Translations under genes and position numbers: made by a program
The notes under the pieces: generated by a model
The model's database searches: none
What the model was told of the DNA's origin: nothing
The model's input: only the letters and a program-made list of their open reading frames with translations
Shown: one piece after another, positions 25,096 to 33,515 of the stretch
How positions within the stretch are numbered: position 1 is the stretch's first letter
How the letters are laid out: every line of letters starts with the position of its first letter
Assembly (NCBI GenBank): GCA_004297935.1
Contig: SCRE01000014.1
Coordinates: 62,001-126,000, forward strand
DNA length: 64,000 bases
From: Microbacteriaceae bacterium
GTDB lineage: Bacteria; Actinomycetota; Actinomycetes; Actinomycetales; Microbacteriaceae
Direction: 5' to 3'

Positions 25096-26004
25096 ATGAC
25101 CGCGAGGCCCGGTTCGCGGACGAACGCGGCGGGACCGCATCAGAAGAACGTCGAGATCTACGATTTTCGGCGACCGACGACACTGGCCCGGGAGCATTCA
25201 CGCGCGCTCGAGATGAGGTTCGAAACATTTTCGCGGCAGTGGGGAACCCAGCTCACCGCCAAAGTGCGCGTGCGCTCGCAGGTCACCTTCGAGGGTGTGC
25301 AGATCTTCACCTACGACGCCTATGCCACGGAATTGCCGCTGCAGACGGCGATGGTGCTGTTGGACATCGAGGGCGTACCGGCTAAGGCGGTCATCCAATT
25401 TCCGAGCAGCTCGGCGCTGTCCTGGTTCACACGAATGCTCGGGGGCATTCCGGATGCGCCCGCCGAGGAACGCAAATTCACCCAGGTGGAGGCGTTCATG
25501 GTGCGCCGGCTGATGGAAGACACGATCGACGATCTGCGGTACTCGTTCGGCCAACTGCTCTCTTCGGAGGTCACCATCGACAGCATCCATCACAACTCCC
25601 AGTTCGCGCAGGCGGCGGCGACGGCGGATCAGATGATCGTCGCCAGGCTCAGCGTGAGTGTCGGAGACACCACCGATCTGGCGACCGTTGCGCTGCCGGC
25701 CGACTTCATCCTGAGCCAACTCGGCGACGCGAACCCGGTGACCAACGTCGCCGACGCGCGCGGGCTCATCCAGGCACAGCTCTCCAACGTGCCGGTGGAT
25801 GTCTCGCTTCAGCTCAACTCACTCACCGTCACGCCGTCTCAGATTCTGGGCCTGGCGGTGGGCGACCTCGTCGGCTTGCCGCACTCGAGCTACAAATCCC
25901 TCAACCTCGCAGTCGAAGGCCAGCGATTGGCCAGCGCATCCGTTGGCAGCAACGGCTCTCGCGTCGCCTGCGTCATCGTCGACACCCAGGAGCATCAGTC
26001 ATGA
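25096..26004 (+). CDS. fliM: Flagellar motor switch protein FliM
   Basis: C-ring protein. Its 302 residues contain VEIYDFRRPTTLAREHSRAL, the CheC-like middle domain and a C-terminal SpoA domain (VDVSLQLNSLTVTPSQILGL with AVGDLVGLPHSS). The N-terminal about 20 residues (MTARPGSRTNAAGPHQKN) lack the LSQ(D/E)EIDALL helix that binds phosphorylated CheY elsewhere. The frame is open further upstream but has no better start, and ATG 25096 has only a weak ribosome site, so the start is uncertain. fliN overlaps its end by 4 nt. Confidence 0.88.
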   Translation: MTARPGSRTNAAGPHQKNVEIYDFRRPTTLAREHSRALEMRFETFSRQWGTQLTAKVRVRSQVTFEGVQIFTYDAYATELPLQTAMVLLDIEGVPAKAVIQFPSSSALSWFTRMLGGIPDAPAEERKFTQVEAFMVRRLMEDTIDDLRYSFGQLLSSEVTIDSIHHNSQFAQAAATADQMIVARLSVSVGDTTDLATVALPADFILSQLGDANPVTNVADARGLIQAQLSNVPVDVSLQLNSLTVTPSQILGLAVGDLVGLPHSSYKSLNLAVEGQRLASASVGSNGSRVACVIVDTQEHQS

Positions 26005-26684
26005 CCATCACCGCCGACCTGACAGACATCTTCGCTCGTACGCTCGCCGAGAAGCTGCCGACGACGAAGATGCTCACGCCAGTGCGTTCCGCCGAACACC
26101 GGATCGGCGACATCGACGTGACGGCAGCCATCGTCACCACCTTCGTCGGGCGGGAGTCCTATGACATCGCGGTGGCTCTGCAGCGCAACGGGACACTGGA
26201 GCTCGCCGGAGGAGCCGCCGTCTCGACGGAGGACCTCGTGCACAATGCGCTCACCGATGCGTCGTCCGTACTCGGCGACGGCGTGCTCGGGCGCACCGTC
26301 GTCGACAACGCCGCGGGCCTGTTCGCCGACGCCGCTACGGCCATCGTGCACCTGCTCGACGATGCGGCGATCGTCGGCTTGCTGGGGATCCGCCGCCGGG
26401 TCAGTGCCGGCAGCCCCCGTGACACGGAAGCGCAATCGAAGCTCGGACGGATCAACAACGTCGAGATGGCGCTGACGGTTGAGATCGGACGTACCCGCAT
26501 GTCGGTGCGCGACGTGCTCAACCTCGAGCCGGGTGCTGTCGTCGAACTCGACCGGTCCGCGGGCGCACCGGCGGACATCCTGCTCAACGGCAGACTCATC
26601 GCCTACGGCGAAGTGGTCGTGGTCGATCAAGACTACGCGGTGAGAGTGACCCAGATCATCGATGCACAGGATGTCATCGCCTGA
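26001..26684 (+). CDS. fliN: Flagellar motor switch protein FliN (long form)
   Basis: C-ring protein. Residues about 145-225 form the SpoA domain (NNVEMALTVEIGRTRMSVRD, VLNLEPGAVVELDRSAG, ADILLNGRLIAYGEVVVVDQ). At 227 residues it is longer than a typical FliN. The first about 135 residues are an extra domain, possibly a degenerate FliY/CheC-like part, but I see no clear CheC E-x3-N motif. It overlaps both fliM and fliO, so coupling is tight. Confidence 0.88.
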   Translation: MTITADLTDIFARTLAEKLPTTKMLTPVRSAEHRIGDIDVTAAIVTTFVGRESYDIAVALQRNGTLELAGGAAVSTEDLVHNALTDASSVLGDGVLGRTVVDNAAGLFADAATAIVHLLDDAAIVGLLGIRRRVSAGSPRDTEAQSKLGRINNVEMALTVEIGRTRMSVRDVLNLEPGAVVELDRSAGAPADILLNGRLIAYGEVVVVDQDYAVRVTQIIDAQDVIA

Positions 26685-27106
26685 TGGACACCCTGCTCAC
26701 CGCGCTACGGGTGGTAGTCTCCCTCGGAGCCGTTCTCGGTCTGATCTGGTTCGTCCGCAAGCGCATCTCCAAGGGTGCGGCACGCGGCGGGAATCGCGCG
26801 AAGGCCGTCAACGTCGTCGGCAGACAAAGCGTCGGAGCCAAAGCATCCGTCGTTGTCGTGGAGGCAGACGGCCGACGCTTCGTCCTTGGCGTCACGGAAC
26901 ACTCCATCAGTGTCCTCCACGTTGCGCAGCCGCCGTCGGTGGACGAGCTCGGCTTTGCCGAGACCATGGCCGAGTTGGCCGGCGAAGCGCCCGTCGCCGA
27001 TGGCCAGGATATGGTCGACCCGCCCGTCAGCCTGGTCGCCGGCTCGGTTTTCGCAGCCTCCACCTGGAAGCGGGCCGCGGCCGCGCTCAGGTCGGTCGCA
27101 AAATGA
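26684..27106 (+). CDS. fliO: Flagellar biosynthetic protein FliO
   Basis: Small membrane protein that helps assemble the FliP gate. Its 140 residues have one N-terminal membrane helix (ALRVVVSLGAVLGLIWFV) and then a basic stretch and a small beta domain (KAVNVVGRQSVGAKASVVVV, RRFVLGVTEHSISVLH). One-base overlap with fliN; fliP starts on its stop. Confidence 0.88.
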   Translation: MDTLLTALRVVVSLGAVLGLIWFVRKRISKGAARGGNRAKAVNVVGRQSVGAKASVVVVEADGRRFVLGVTEHSISVLHVAQPPSVDELGFAETMAELAGEAPVADGQDMVDPPVSLVAGSVFAASTWKRAAAALRSVAK

Positions 27107-28005
27107 GTTCCGGCGCGGCGGTCTGCAGTCGAGTCTGCCCGCGCGCGGCACGAGCGACGACCATCGTCTTCCTCTTCATCGCAGTCGTGGCCGGGATCCT
27201 GCTCCTGACGGCGACGGGCGCGCACGCGGCGCCCGCCTCCTCTTCCCATGCCAGCCTGTCCCATGCCAGCTGGGGAATCTCACCGGCCGACCCGACGCCG
27301 CCCAGCACCCCGGCGCCGCCGACGGTGCCGCCCTCCGGCAACATCACCATCGGCATCAACGGGGTCGACGGCACCCCCTCGCAGACGGTGCTCACCCTGG
27401 TGGGCATCACACTGTTGTCGATCGCCCCGGCCCTGCTCATCATGATGACGTCATTCACGAAGATATTCGTCGTCCTCGCCATGACGCGCAACGCACTCTC
27501 CCTGCAGTCGATTCCACCCAACCAGGTCATCGCCGGTCTCGCCCTGTTCTTGTCGCTGTTCATCATGTGGCCGGTTCTCACCGACATCAACACGCATGCG
27601 GTACAGCCCTATCTCACCGGACACATCGACTTCACCCATGCCGTCACCGCCGCATCCGAGCCGTTGAAGACCTGGATGCTGAAGTTCACACGGCAGGATG
27701 ACATCGCCCTCATGACGAGGATCGCCGGACGGCACAATCCGCCTGGCCCGCAGAGCCTCGACCTCATCACGCTCATTCCAGCCTTCATCATCTCGGAACT
27801 CCGGTCGGCGTTCATCATCGGCTTCGTCATCTTCGTCCCGTTCCTGGTCATCGATCTCGTCGTCTCGGCTGCTCTCATGTCGATGGGCATGATGATGCTT
27901 CCCCCGGTGATGATCTCGCTGCCGTTCAAAATCCTGTTGTTCGTACTCGTCGACGGCTGGGGCCTGGTCATCACCTCCTTGGTCAAGAGTTACGCGGGAG
28001 GCTGA
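27103..28005 (+). CDS. fliP: Flagellar biosynthetic protein FliP
   Basis: Core export-gate protein. Its 300 residues include a cleavable N-terminal signal (about 20-43) and a Pro/Ser-rich linker, then the FliP domain: IMMTSFTKIFVVLAMTRNAL, IPPNQVIAGLALFLSLFIMW, LITLIPAFIISELRSAFIIG and LMSMGMMMLPPVMISLPFKI. ATG 27103 overlaps the fliO stop (ATGA); a longer open frame upstream is only read-through of fliO. Confidence 0.96.
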   Translation: MSSGAAVCSRVCPRAARATTIVFLFIAVVAGILLLTATGAHAAPASSSHASLSHASWGISPADPTPPSTPAPPTVPPSGNITIGINGVDGTPSQTVLTLVGITLLSIAPALLIMMTSFTKIFVVLAMTRNALSLQSIPPNQVIAGLALFLSLFIMWPVLTDINTHAVQPYLTGHIDFTHAVTAASEPLKTWMLKFTRQDDIALMTRIAGRHNPPGPQSLDLITLIPAFIISELRSAFIIGFVIFVPFLVIDLVVSAALMSMGMMMLPPVMISLPFKILLFVLVDGWGLVITSLVKSYAGG

Positions 28006-28007
28006 CC

Positions 28008-28280
28008 GTGAACACGACCGCTGTCCTGGACATCTGCACGCAGGCGCTGATCCTGGCGGCAAAACTCGCCGCGCCCGTGCTGGTCACGGCTCTCGTCGTC
28101 GGGTTCGCCATCTCTCTTCTGCAGTCGATCACTCAAATCCAGGAGGTGACTCTGTCGTTCGTCCCGAAGGCCGTCGGGGTGGCGATCGCTCTACTCGTCT
28201 GCGGAAACTGGATGACGGCGGAGCTGATCAGCTTCACCAACGACTTGTTCGCGAAGATCCCGACACTGCTCGGCGGCTGA
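28008..28280 (+). CDS. fliQ: Flagellar biosynthetic protein FliQ
   Basis: Two-helix gate subunit (90 residues). AAKLAAPVLVTALVVGFAIS, then LQSITQIQEVTLSFVPKAVG, is the family signature. GTG 28008 lies 2 nt after the fliP stop. Confidence 0.95.
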   Translation: MNTTAVLDICTQALILAAKLAAPVLVTALVVGFAISLLQSITQIQEVTLSFVPKAVGVAIALLVCGNWMTAELISFTNDLFAKIPTLLGG

Positions 28281-28283
28281 CGC

Positions 28284-29042
28284 GTGAACATTCCCATCGA
28301 TCTGAACTGGCTGGAAGCCGTGTTGCTCGCGGGCGTGCGGCTGGCCGCCTTCATCGTCGTCGCGCCGCCGTTCTCGTATAGTGCATTCCCCGGCCAGGTC
28401 AAGGCCATGGTCGCCGTAGCCCTCGGAATCGCCGTGTCTCCGGCTGTCGTGCCGGGATACCACCAGCTGGACACGGGCCCGTTCCTGTTCGCCCTGGTCA
28501 TGCAGCTGCTCATCGGTTTCGCCCTCGGTTTCTTGGTGCTGGTGGTGTTCGCCGTCATCCAGTCTGCGGGGAACCTCATTGACCTGTTCGGCGGGTTCCA
28601 GGTCGCACAGGCCTACGATCCCCAGCTGAACCTCAACGGCGCGCAGTTCACCAAACTGTTCCAGCTGGCAGCTCTCGCACTGCTGTTCTCGTCCGGGGCG
28701 TACCAGCTCATCCTCGCGGGATTGGCGAAGACCTTCACCGTTATCCCGCTCGCTGCTCAACCGAACATGGCGGTGAACACCCATTCGATGATCACCGCCG
28801 TGACCACGATGTTCGTCTCAGCCGTGCAGATCGCCGGCCCGCTCATCATCGTGCTCTTCCTGGCCGATGTCGGGCTGGGCTTGCTGACGAAGATCGCGCC
28901 CGCTCTCAATGCGTTCGCCATGGGTTACCCCATCAAGATCCTGATCACGCTCCTGCTCGGCGGTGTGATGTTCGTCGCGCTGCCGAACATCGTCGCCGCG
29001 CTGACCGGCGACGCGGTCCAGGCGATCGCGGGGTTCCGATGA
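28284..29042 (+). CDS. fliR: Flagellar biosynthetic protein FliR
   Basis: Gate subunit with about six membrane helices (252 residues). Recognisable parts are APPFSYSAFPGQVKAMVAVA, SAGNLIDLFGGFQVAQAYDP and the conserved LLTKIAPALNAFAMGYPIKI near residue 205. GTG 28284 follows fliQ by 3 nt. Confidence 0.94.
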   Translation: MNIPIDLNWLEAVLLAGVRLAAFIVVAPPFSYSAFPGQVKAMVAVALGIAVSPAVVPGYHQLDTGPFLFALVMQLLIGFALGFLVLVVFAVIQSAGNLIDLFGGFQVAQAYDPQLNLNGAQFTKLFQLAALALLFSSGAYQLILAGLAKTFTVIPLAAQPNMAVNTHSMITAVTTMFVSAVQIAGPLIIVLFLADVGLGLLTKIAPALNAFAMGYPIKILITLLLGGVMFVALPNIVAALTGDAVQAIAGFR

Positions 29043-29069
29043 GCCTGACCTCGCGGGAGGTGAGCCCGC

Positions 29070-30167
29070 ATGGCTGACGCGCAGGAGCGTACCGAGAAAG
29101 CCACAGACAAACGGATGAAGGAGGCCCGGCAGAAAGGCCGCCTGGCCAAGTCGACCGACGTCACCGCTTGGCTCGCCATCGCTGCCGCAGCCGTCATGCT
29201 GCCGATGACGATCGGTGCGGGCAGCGACGCCGCCGTCACGCAGGCATTCGCGGTTTCGGCGGCAGCCGCCCGTCCGACCGTCGGAGCCGCATTGCGGGCG
29301 CTCGGCGACGGCCTCGGCTCCATCCTGCCGACGATCGCCGGGTTGCTCGTCGCCGTTTTCGTCGTCGTCATCCTGGGCACAGCCGTGCAGGGCGGCATCC
29401 ACCTGAAGAAGTTCGAGCCGAAATACGAACAGCTCAACATCATCACCGGCCTGAAGCGCACCTTCGGGGCTCAGGCACTGTGGCAGGGCGCGAAGGCGCT
29501 GCTGAAGACGGCTGTCGTCGGTCTCGCGCTCTACTTCGTCATTCAGGACCTGATGCCGATCATCACGACCCCCGGTGACCACCCGATACAGCAGATCCTG
29601 GCGCAAGGGGCCGATGGTGTCAGCGCACTGCTGCAGACCGCGATCACCGCCGGCGTCGCTCTCGCAGCCGTCGATGTCTTCGTCGTCATGCGACGCAATC
29701 GCAAACAGACCCGCATGACGAAGAGAGAGGTCAAAGACGAGTTCAAGAACACCGAGGGCGACCCGCGTATCAAATCGCAGCGTCGTTCACGGCAGATGGT
29801 GTTGAGCCGCGCCCGCATGATGTCCGCCATCGCCGAAGCCGACGTCGTGCTCATCAACCCGACCCACTACGCCGTCGCACTGGTGTACGAACCGGGCAAA
29901 TCGGCACCGCGGGTCGTGGCGAAAGGCGCGGGCAACATCGCGGCGAAGATCCGCGAGGAGGCGGAGACGAACAAGGTGCCGATGGTCGAGGACATTCCGC
30001 TCACCAGGGCGCTGCACGCGGCGTGCGAGCTCGGGCAGGAGATCCCGTTCGAGTTCTACACCGCCGTCGCCCACGTCCTCACCTTCGTGATGGCGCTCAA
30101 GCGGCGCGGTGCCGCCGCCGGAGTGCACAGCCTGCCGAAAACCGCATCGACCCTTGGAGGCCGCTAA
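29070..30167 (+). CDS. flhB: Flagellar biosynthetic protein FlhB
   Basis: Export switch protein (365 residues). The start DAQERTEKATDKRMKEARQK is diagnostic. Four membrane helices lie between residues 30 and 205, and the cytoplasmic domain contains the autocleavage site N-P-T-H in VVLINPTHYAVALVYEPG. An Ala/Gly-rich tail extends past the conserved domain. It lies 27 nt after fliR; flhA starts one base after its stop. Confidence 0.96.
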   Translation: MADAQERTEKATDKRMKEARQKGRLAKSTDVTAWLAIAAAAVMLPMTIGAGSDAAVTQAFAVSAAAARPTVGAALRALGDGLGSILPTIAGLLVAVFVVVILGTAVQGGIHLKKFEPKYEQLNIITGLKRTFGAQALWQGAKALLKTAVVGLALYFVIQDLMPIITTPGDHPIQQILAQGADGVSALLQTAITAGVALAAVDVFVVMRRNRKQTRMTKREVKDEFKNTEGDPRIKSQRRSRQMVLSRARMMSAIAEADVVLINPTHYAVALVYEPGKSAPRVVAKGAGNIAAKIREEAETNKVPMVEDIPLTRALHAACELGQEIPFEFYTAVAHVLTFVMALKRRGAAAGVHSLPKTASTLGGR

Positions 30168-30168
30168 C

Positions 30169-32277
30169 GTGAAGAATCGCAATCTCGCGAAGATCGCCGT
30201 TCCCGTCGGAATTGTCGGGATCATCCTGCTGCTGATCGTGCCGGTCCCGGCCTTCCTGCTCGATATCCTGATCATCGTCAATATCCTGTTCGCGCTGATC
30301 ATCCTGCTCACGACGATGTTCGTGAAGAAGCCGCTCGACTTCTCGGTGTTCCCGTCTCTGTTGCTGGTGGCCACATTGTTCCGCCTGGGCCTGAACGTGG
30401 CATCCACACGCCTGGTGCTCGGCCAGGGCTTCGCCGGACAGGTCATTCAGGCGTTCGGACACGTCGCTGTGGGCGGCTCCATCATCATCGGCGCCGTGAT
30501 CTTCCTGATCCTTGTCGTCATCCAGTTCGTCGTCGTGACGAAGGGCGCGGAACGCGTCGCCGAGGTGGGTGCGCGTTTCACCCTCGATGCGATGCCCGGC
30601 AAGCAGATGGCCATCGACGCCGACCTGAACGCCGGGCTGATCACCGACGTGGAGGCGCGAGAGCGCCGCAAGGAGGTGTCCGCGGAGGCGGACTTCTACG
30701 GTTCGATGGACGGGGCGTCGAAGTTCGTCAAGGGCGACGCAATCGCCGGGATCATCATCATTCTGATCAACATCGTCGGCGGCATCGCGATCGGGATGAT
30801 CCAGAACGGGATGGATCTGGGGTCGGCCGTCAGCAAATACACCCTGCTGACGATCGGTGACGGGCTCGTCAGCCAGATCCCGGCTCTGCTGATGGCCGTC
30901 TCCACGGGCATGATCGTCACCCGGTCCGCCGCCGAGGAGGACATGGGCTCCGCCGCGTCGAAGCAATTGAGCCAGTCGCGATTCGCGCTCCTCATCGCGG
31001 GCTGTGCGGCGATCATCATGGGATGCATTCCCGGAATGCCCACGCTCGCCTTCTTCGCGGTCGGCACCATCCTCATCGTCGTCTCCCGACGCATCAAAGC
31101 CTCCGAAGAGCGGTCCGACCGTGAGGCGAAGAACGCCCGTGAGCGCACAGACAGCCCGGCTCCCGACACGGCGGAGGCGATCATGGAGCAGATGCGCGTG
31201 CATGCCATCGAGATCCTGCTCGCCCCCGACCTCGTCGACATCGTGTCGGGCGCCACCGACGACCTCCTCGGCCGGGTCAAGGCGCTGCGGAAGAAGATCG
31301 CGATGGATCTGGGCTTCGTCGCACCGCCGGTGCGCACGCGCGACAGCACCGACCTCCCGTCGTCCAGCTACAGCATCCGCATCGCCGGGGTGGAGGTGGG
31401 CCGGGGCCTGGCGCCATCCGGAAAGCTCCTGGCGATCGGCGGCCCCTTGGCGACGCTGCCCGGCGAGCCGACCAGAGAACCCGTCTTCGGGCTGACCGGC
31501 AAATGGATCCCGGCCGAGCTGCGTCACAGCGCCGAGCTGGGCGGGGCGACGGTCATCGACCGGGTGTCCGTCATCGTGACGCATCTGTCGACGATCGTCA
31601 CGGACAACGCGTCTCGTCTGCTGACACGAGAGGATGTGCGCATCCTCACGGACGGCGTGAAGGCGTTGAACCCTGCCGCGGTCGACGAGCTCACACCGAA
31701 CCCTCTCAGCCTCGCCGAGATCCAGCGCGTTCTGCAGGGATTGCTCGCGGAGCAGGTTCCGATCAACGATCTGCCGCGCATCTATGAAGCACTATCGCTG
31801 CAGGCAAAGACCTCCACCGACGCGGAAGGCCTGATCGAAGCTGCACGGCTCGCGTTGGGAGCAGCGATCCCGTCCCGGCATCTGGAGGGCGGCACCCTCC
31901 ACGTCATCATGATCGATCCGATCCTCGAGCAGACCATGCTTGAGGGTCTGCGTCCGACGCCGCAGGGTTCACAGATCGTCGTGGATCCCGACACGCTGGA
32001 CGTCCTGATGGCGTCATTGCGTTCCACCGTGGCCGAGGCGTCCGAGGCGGGACTCTCGCCGGTTCTCGTGTGCGCCCCATCTCTTCGGCCCGCCGTGCGC
32101 AAGCTCGTGTCCGCGCAGTCGAACGGGCTGCCCGTGCTCTCGTATCAGGAAGCCACCTCCGCGAACGCGGAGGTCGAAACAGTGGGGGTGATCCGTGTCA
32201 CAGAAGCCCGTGTCACAGAACACAGTGAGGTTGAGGGGGACCAGCATCGAGGAGCTGGTCGCACGCGTGCGGCTTGA
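30169..32277 (+). CDS. flhA: Flagellar biosynthesis protein FlhA
   Basis: Largest export-gate protein (702 residues). Eight membrane helices fall in the first about 320 residues, with the FHIPEP signature region (DFSVFPSLLLVATLFRLGLN, VASTRLVLGQGFAGQVI). A large cytoplasmic ring domain follows. GTG 30169 has GGAGG 9 nt upstream. The extreme C-terminus (VTEARVTEHSEVEGDQHRGA onward) extends past the usual family end because of a 15-bp duplication, and the next gene starts inside it. Confidence 0.95.
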   Translation: MKNRNLAKIAVPVGIVGIILLLIVPVPAFLLDILIIVNILFALIILLTTMFVKKPLDFSVFPSLLLVATLFRLGLNVASTRLVLGQGFAGQVIQAFGHVAVGGSIIIGAVIFLILVVIQFVVVTKGAERVAEVGARFTLDAMPGKQMAIDADLNAGLITDVEARERRKEVSAEADFYGSMDGASKFVKGDAIAGIIIILINIVGGIAIGMIQNGMDLGSAVSKYTLLTIGDGLVSQIPALLMAVSTGMIVTRSAAEEDMGSAASKQLSQSRFALLIAGCAAIIMGCIPGMPTLAFFAVGTILIVVSRRIKASEERSDREAKNARERTDSPAPDTAEAIMEQMRVHAIEILLAPDLVDIVSGATDDLLGRVKALRKKIAMDLGFVAPPVRTRDSTDLPSSSYSIRIAGVEVGRGLAPSGKLLAIGGPLATLPGEPTREPVFGLTGKWIPAELRHSAELGGATVIDRVSVIVTHLSTIVTDNASRLLTREDVRILTDGVKALNPAAVDELTPNPLSLAEIQRVLQGLLAEQVPINDLPRIYEALSLQAKTSTDAEGLIEAARLALGAAIPSRHLEGGTLHVIMIDPILEQTMLEGLRPTPQGSQIVVDPDTLDVLMASLRSTVAEASEAGLSPVLVCAPSLRPAVRKLVSAQSNGLPVLSYQEATSANAEVETVGVIRVTEARVTEHSEVEGDQHRGAGRTRAA

Positions 32278-33115
32278 GCACGGGCCGCAGGCCCGCATCC
32301 TGGCTGCCGAGAGAGTGAGCCCGCACGGGATCGGCAGGTTCCGCGCGGCCCCGTACATCGAGGCGACGGTCTCGATTCCGGGCACGCCTCCACGTCGGCG
32401 AGTGACCGCATCCCCGCCCCTCGGCATCACAGCATTGCTTGCCCGAACCGACCAAGCAGAAGACCGGTTGCGCGGCGAACCGGCGCGCGAGATCGTCGGC
32501 CCGACCTCGTCGGCCGAATTCGATGAGATCATCGACCAGATCAGCAGTTTCACGGGTGTGCCGCTCGAAGCGGCCGAGACGCCAGCTCGACCGGCTGAGT
32601 CGATTGCAGGCGGCGTGCTCGGGCCGACCATCGGGGTCCGCGTGCCTGCCCTGCCGGCACGGCTGCGGATCCCGGGCGATCTCGTCGTCGTTGTCGGTAT
32701 CGGCCAGGATGCACTCCCGGTCGCTCAGGCAATGGCGAGGCAGTTCTCGCGCGGTGACGTGCGCGGTGGGGGACTGGTGAAGGCGCGTGGCAAGGAATCG
32801 TTGACAGACCGCCGCTCCGCGCTGCTCGCCCGGGCGGAAGGTGTCGACCGCGGCCGAATCGTCTATTGCGCGTTCGGCATCGCGCCCGATGGCGACTTCG
32901 CGAGCGCCGTCGCGGCGATCGACGCCGACCAGGTCTGGGTCGTCGTCGACGCCGGTCGGAAACCGGCGGACACCGCAGCCTGGGTGCAGGCGATCGCGGC
33001 AGTCACCGGTGTGCATGCGGTCGCCGTCGTCGGAACGTCGCTCACCGCCACACCTGAAACAGTCGAAGAGCTCGGCTATCCGGTGGGCTGGAGCGATGGA
33101 GCGCCGGTCGCCTGA
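32195..33115 (+). CDS. FlhF-like protein with degenerate GTP-binding site
   Basis: 306 residues, starting at a GTG inside the end of flhA (83-nt overlap; GTGs at 32210 and 32225 are alternatives). The N-terminus (LRGTSIEELVARVRLEHGPQ, ARILAAERV) matches the FlhF N-terminal module, and the end (TPETVEELGYPVGWSDG) matches the FlhF C-terminus. The SRP-GTPase P-loop G-x4-GKTT is replaced by VVVVGIGQDALPVAQAMARQ, with no Lys-Thr pair, so GTP binding is unlikely. FlhF normally sets flagellar placement; this may be a scaffold derivative. No flhG follows. Confidence 0.65.
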   Translation: MSQKPVSQNTVRLRGTSIEELVARVRLEHGPQARILAAERVSPHGIGRFRAAPYIEATVSIPGTPPRRRVTASPPLGITALLARTDQAEDRLRGEPAREIVGPTSSAEFDEIIDQISSFTGVPLEAAETPARPAESIAGGVLGPTIGVRVPALPARLRIPGDLVVVVGIGQDALPVAQAMARQFSRGDVRGGGLVKARGKESLTDRRSALLARAEGVDRGRIVYCAFGIAPDGDFASAVAAIDADQVWVVVDAGRKPADTAAWVQAIAAVTGVHAVAVVGTSLTATPETVEELGYPVGWSDGAPVA

Positions 33116-33137
33116 GGGGCGTCCGCGAGGATACGGG

Positions 33138-33515
33138 TCAGATCAACCCGGACAACGGCGCGGCGATCGACCACGTCTTGTCCTCGAGTATGACCTGAGC
33201 AGCCCGCCCAGACCGCGCATTGACCACGATCGGTGCGAGCAGATTGACGGTCATCTGCGCCGTGGACGGGTTCACCACCAGGTAGAGCGCGGCATCATCG
33301 CTCGACCTAAGCGCAAGCTCGGCCGCTTGCTCGTCCGTCAGTTCAGGCGCATAGGAGGGGAACAGCATCCCGTCGAGTAGATACAGGCGCACATCGGGGT
33401 CGGCGAGCGAGCGCAGCGCATAGAGGTGATCCGCACCGTCGACCGGGCTGAGTTGGAAATCGCGTAGCGGCTCCAGACCGACGGGCGCCGCGAGGAATTC
33501 GACGGTGGTCGTCAC
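33138..33515 (-). CDS. fliW: Flagellar assembly factor FliW
   Basis: Binds flagellin and, when flagellin is exported, is released to inhibit CsrA. Its 125 residues show the FliW core: FLAAPVGLEPLRDFQLSPVD, LYLLDGMLFPSYAPELTDEQ, LYLVVNPSTAQMTVNLLAPI, VVNARSGRAAQVIL. It overlaps flgL by 4 nt as the last gene of the - strand unit. With csrA at 38114 and the CsrA-like flagellin leader at 9842, all parts of the FliW-CsrA switch are in this window. Confidence 0.93.
   Translation of the reverse strand: MTTTVEFLAAPVGLEPLRDFQLSPVDGADHLYALRSLADPDVRLYLLDGMLFPSYAPELTDEQAAELALRSSDDAALYLVVNPSTAQMTVNLLAPIVVNARSGRAAQVILEDKTWSIAAPLSGLI

Noticed and set aside
26662-27102. Extended start for fliP
   Set aside because: It would read through fliO in another frame; the conserved signal peptide begins at 27103.
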